From assembly GCA_914767885.1 (NCBI GenBank), contig CAJZBQ010000010.1:310001-374000 (forward strand): a stretch of 64,000 nucleotides of DNA, read 5' to 3'. The notes beneath the pieces are model-generated. The model did not search any database, was not told the DNA's origin, and was given only the letters and a program-made list of their open reading frames with translations. Within the stretch, counting starts at the first letter, position 1. Each line of letters begins with the position of its first letter. The translations under genes and the position numbers were made by a program. This DNA is from Blepharisma stoltei. Its lineage: Eukaryota > Ciliophora > Heterotrichea > Heterotrichida > Blepharismidae. Of this stretch, positions 63,472-64,000 are shown piece by piece.

Positions 63472-63699
63472 AAGTAATAAATATTATCCAGTTAATACAC
63501 CGAATAATGTATTTCTAATAAGTATTACAGAAGATATTTTATTGAGTTCTACTAAATATAAAATGTTTCACACGAACTGATAGTTAAACCTTCTGTTTAA
63601 GTTAGTTTTGCATAGAGAAAATTAATAATAAAGCATTAAATTATAATAACTCTTTTAAATCCTCAATATATACTCCTTTTATTTATCAGGGTGACAATT
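63472..63699. promoter_or_regulatory. Short intergenic region
   Basis: 228 bp between two genes on the same strand. AT-rich; presumably holds the 3' end of the CRAL-TRIO gene and the promoter of the next gene. No specific site recognised. Confidence 0.3.
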
Positions 63700-64000
63700 A
63701 TGGAACGAAAGACTTCACCAACTTCCAAGACTTTAACTCTTTACGTCATATTTAACGCTCTCTTGCTTATTACAGGTCTCTGCACAATGGCTACAGGAAT
63801 CTATTTGTGTGTAATAGCATCAGAATATTCATGATATGATACAAGCTTTTCAGGTCTTGGGTTAGTTATGGCAATTACCTCTATTATCGGCTATCGAGCT
63901 CGATTTCTTTCTGAAGCAATAAGTTGCTATTTATCTGCAATCTTGGTTTTACTAGTAATTCAATCTTCGTTTACCTTGGGCATTTTACTCTACTCAGGAT
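63700..64000 (+). CDS. Multi-pass (tetraspan-like) membrane protein, cut by the window edge
   Basis: The first 100 codons only. Hydrophobic segments lie at about 13-43 (VIFNALLLITGLCTMATGIY), about 50-65 (SGLGLVMAITSIIGY), and about 75-99 (YLSAILVLLVIQSSFTLGIL). The layout, with short loops, resembles tetraspanins, but the diagnostic CCG loop would lie beyond the edge. UGA is read as Trp (SWYDTS). Confidence 0.7.

Overview
The window reads as micronuclear (germline) DNA of a heterotrich ciliate, most likely Blepharisma (established for the genus: UGA=Trp, UAA/UAG stops, introns of about 15 nt, many germline-only internal eliminated sequences, IESs). Seen here: UGA falls at conserved tryptophans (for example the dynein motif HLAKSWMP, where W is TGA at 16634-16636). 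Eight introns of exactly 15 nt start with GTA and end in AG. Many genes are broken by AT-rich inserts that start and end at TA. Removing each insert from TA to TA restores the frame, and every fully delimited gene then has a coding length divisible by three (the dynein: 13,986 - 1,350 = 12,636 nt). No rRNA genes, CRISPR arrays or transposase ORFs were seen.

Layout. 0-14 kb: a SINE-like element at the left edge, then compact genes: coiled coil, LRR, DUF4485 protein, HIT protein, an EF-hand-like axonemal candidate, serine carboxypeptidase, RABL3-like GTPase, NOL12-like nucleolar protein, F-box-like protein, and two unknown genes carrying IESs. 14.7-28.7 kb: one axonemal dynein heavy chain with five IESs. 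29-36 kb: alpha/beta hydrolase, ribosomal protein eL8 split by a 911-bp composite IES, and an ACSF3-like acyl-CoA synthetase split by a retroposon. 36-45 kb: PX-BAR sorting nexin split by a retroposon with 15-bp target duplications, a decayed membrane-protein gene, an unknown gene, importin-alpha-like protein, and an unknown gene interrupted by a composite insert with two MITEs. 45-56 kb: unknown gene, CDP-diacylglycerol synthase (three 15-nt introns), PIG-A, a coiled-coil gene with three inserts, U1-70K, and an unknown gene. 56-64 kb: a tandem gene duplication, a tRNA, GINS subunit PSF3, a cyclic-nucleotide-binding protein, Alba, a CRAL-TRIO protein, and the start of a membrane protein cut by the window edge.

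Three classes of insert stand out. (1) MITE-like IESs of about 230-820 bp have C-rich ends (TAACTCCC or TTACTCC). Several sequence-unrelated families share one layout: two direct copies of a ~20-bp motif at one end and a head-to-head hairpin pair of the same motif at the other. (2) Foldback elements are bounded by TAT(A/T)-type ends. (3) SINE-like elements carry 10-15-bp target-site duplications, three of them directly inside ORFs. Genes are otherwise closely packed: one divergent pair has starts 9 bp apart, and one convergent pair shares its stop codons.

The family-1 MITE is consistent with the abundant Pogo-derived MITE reported from the Blepharisma stoltei germline, but I could not compare sequences.
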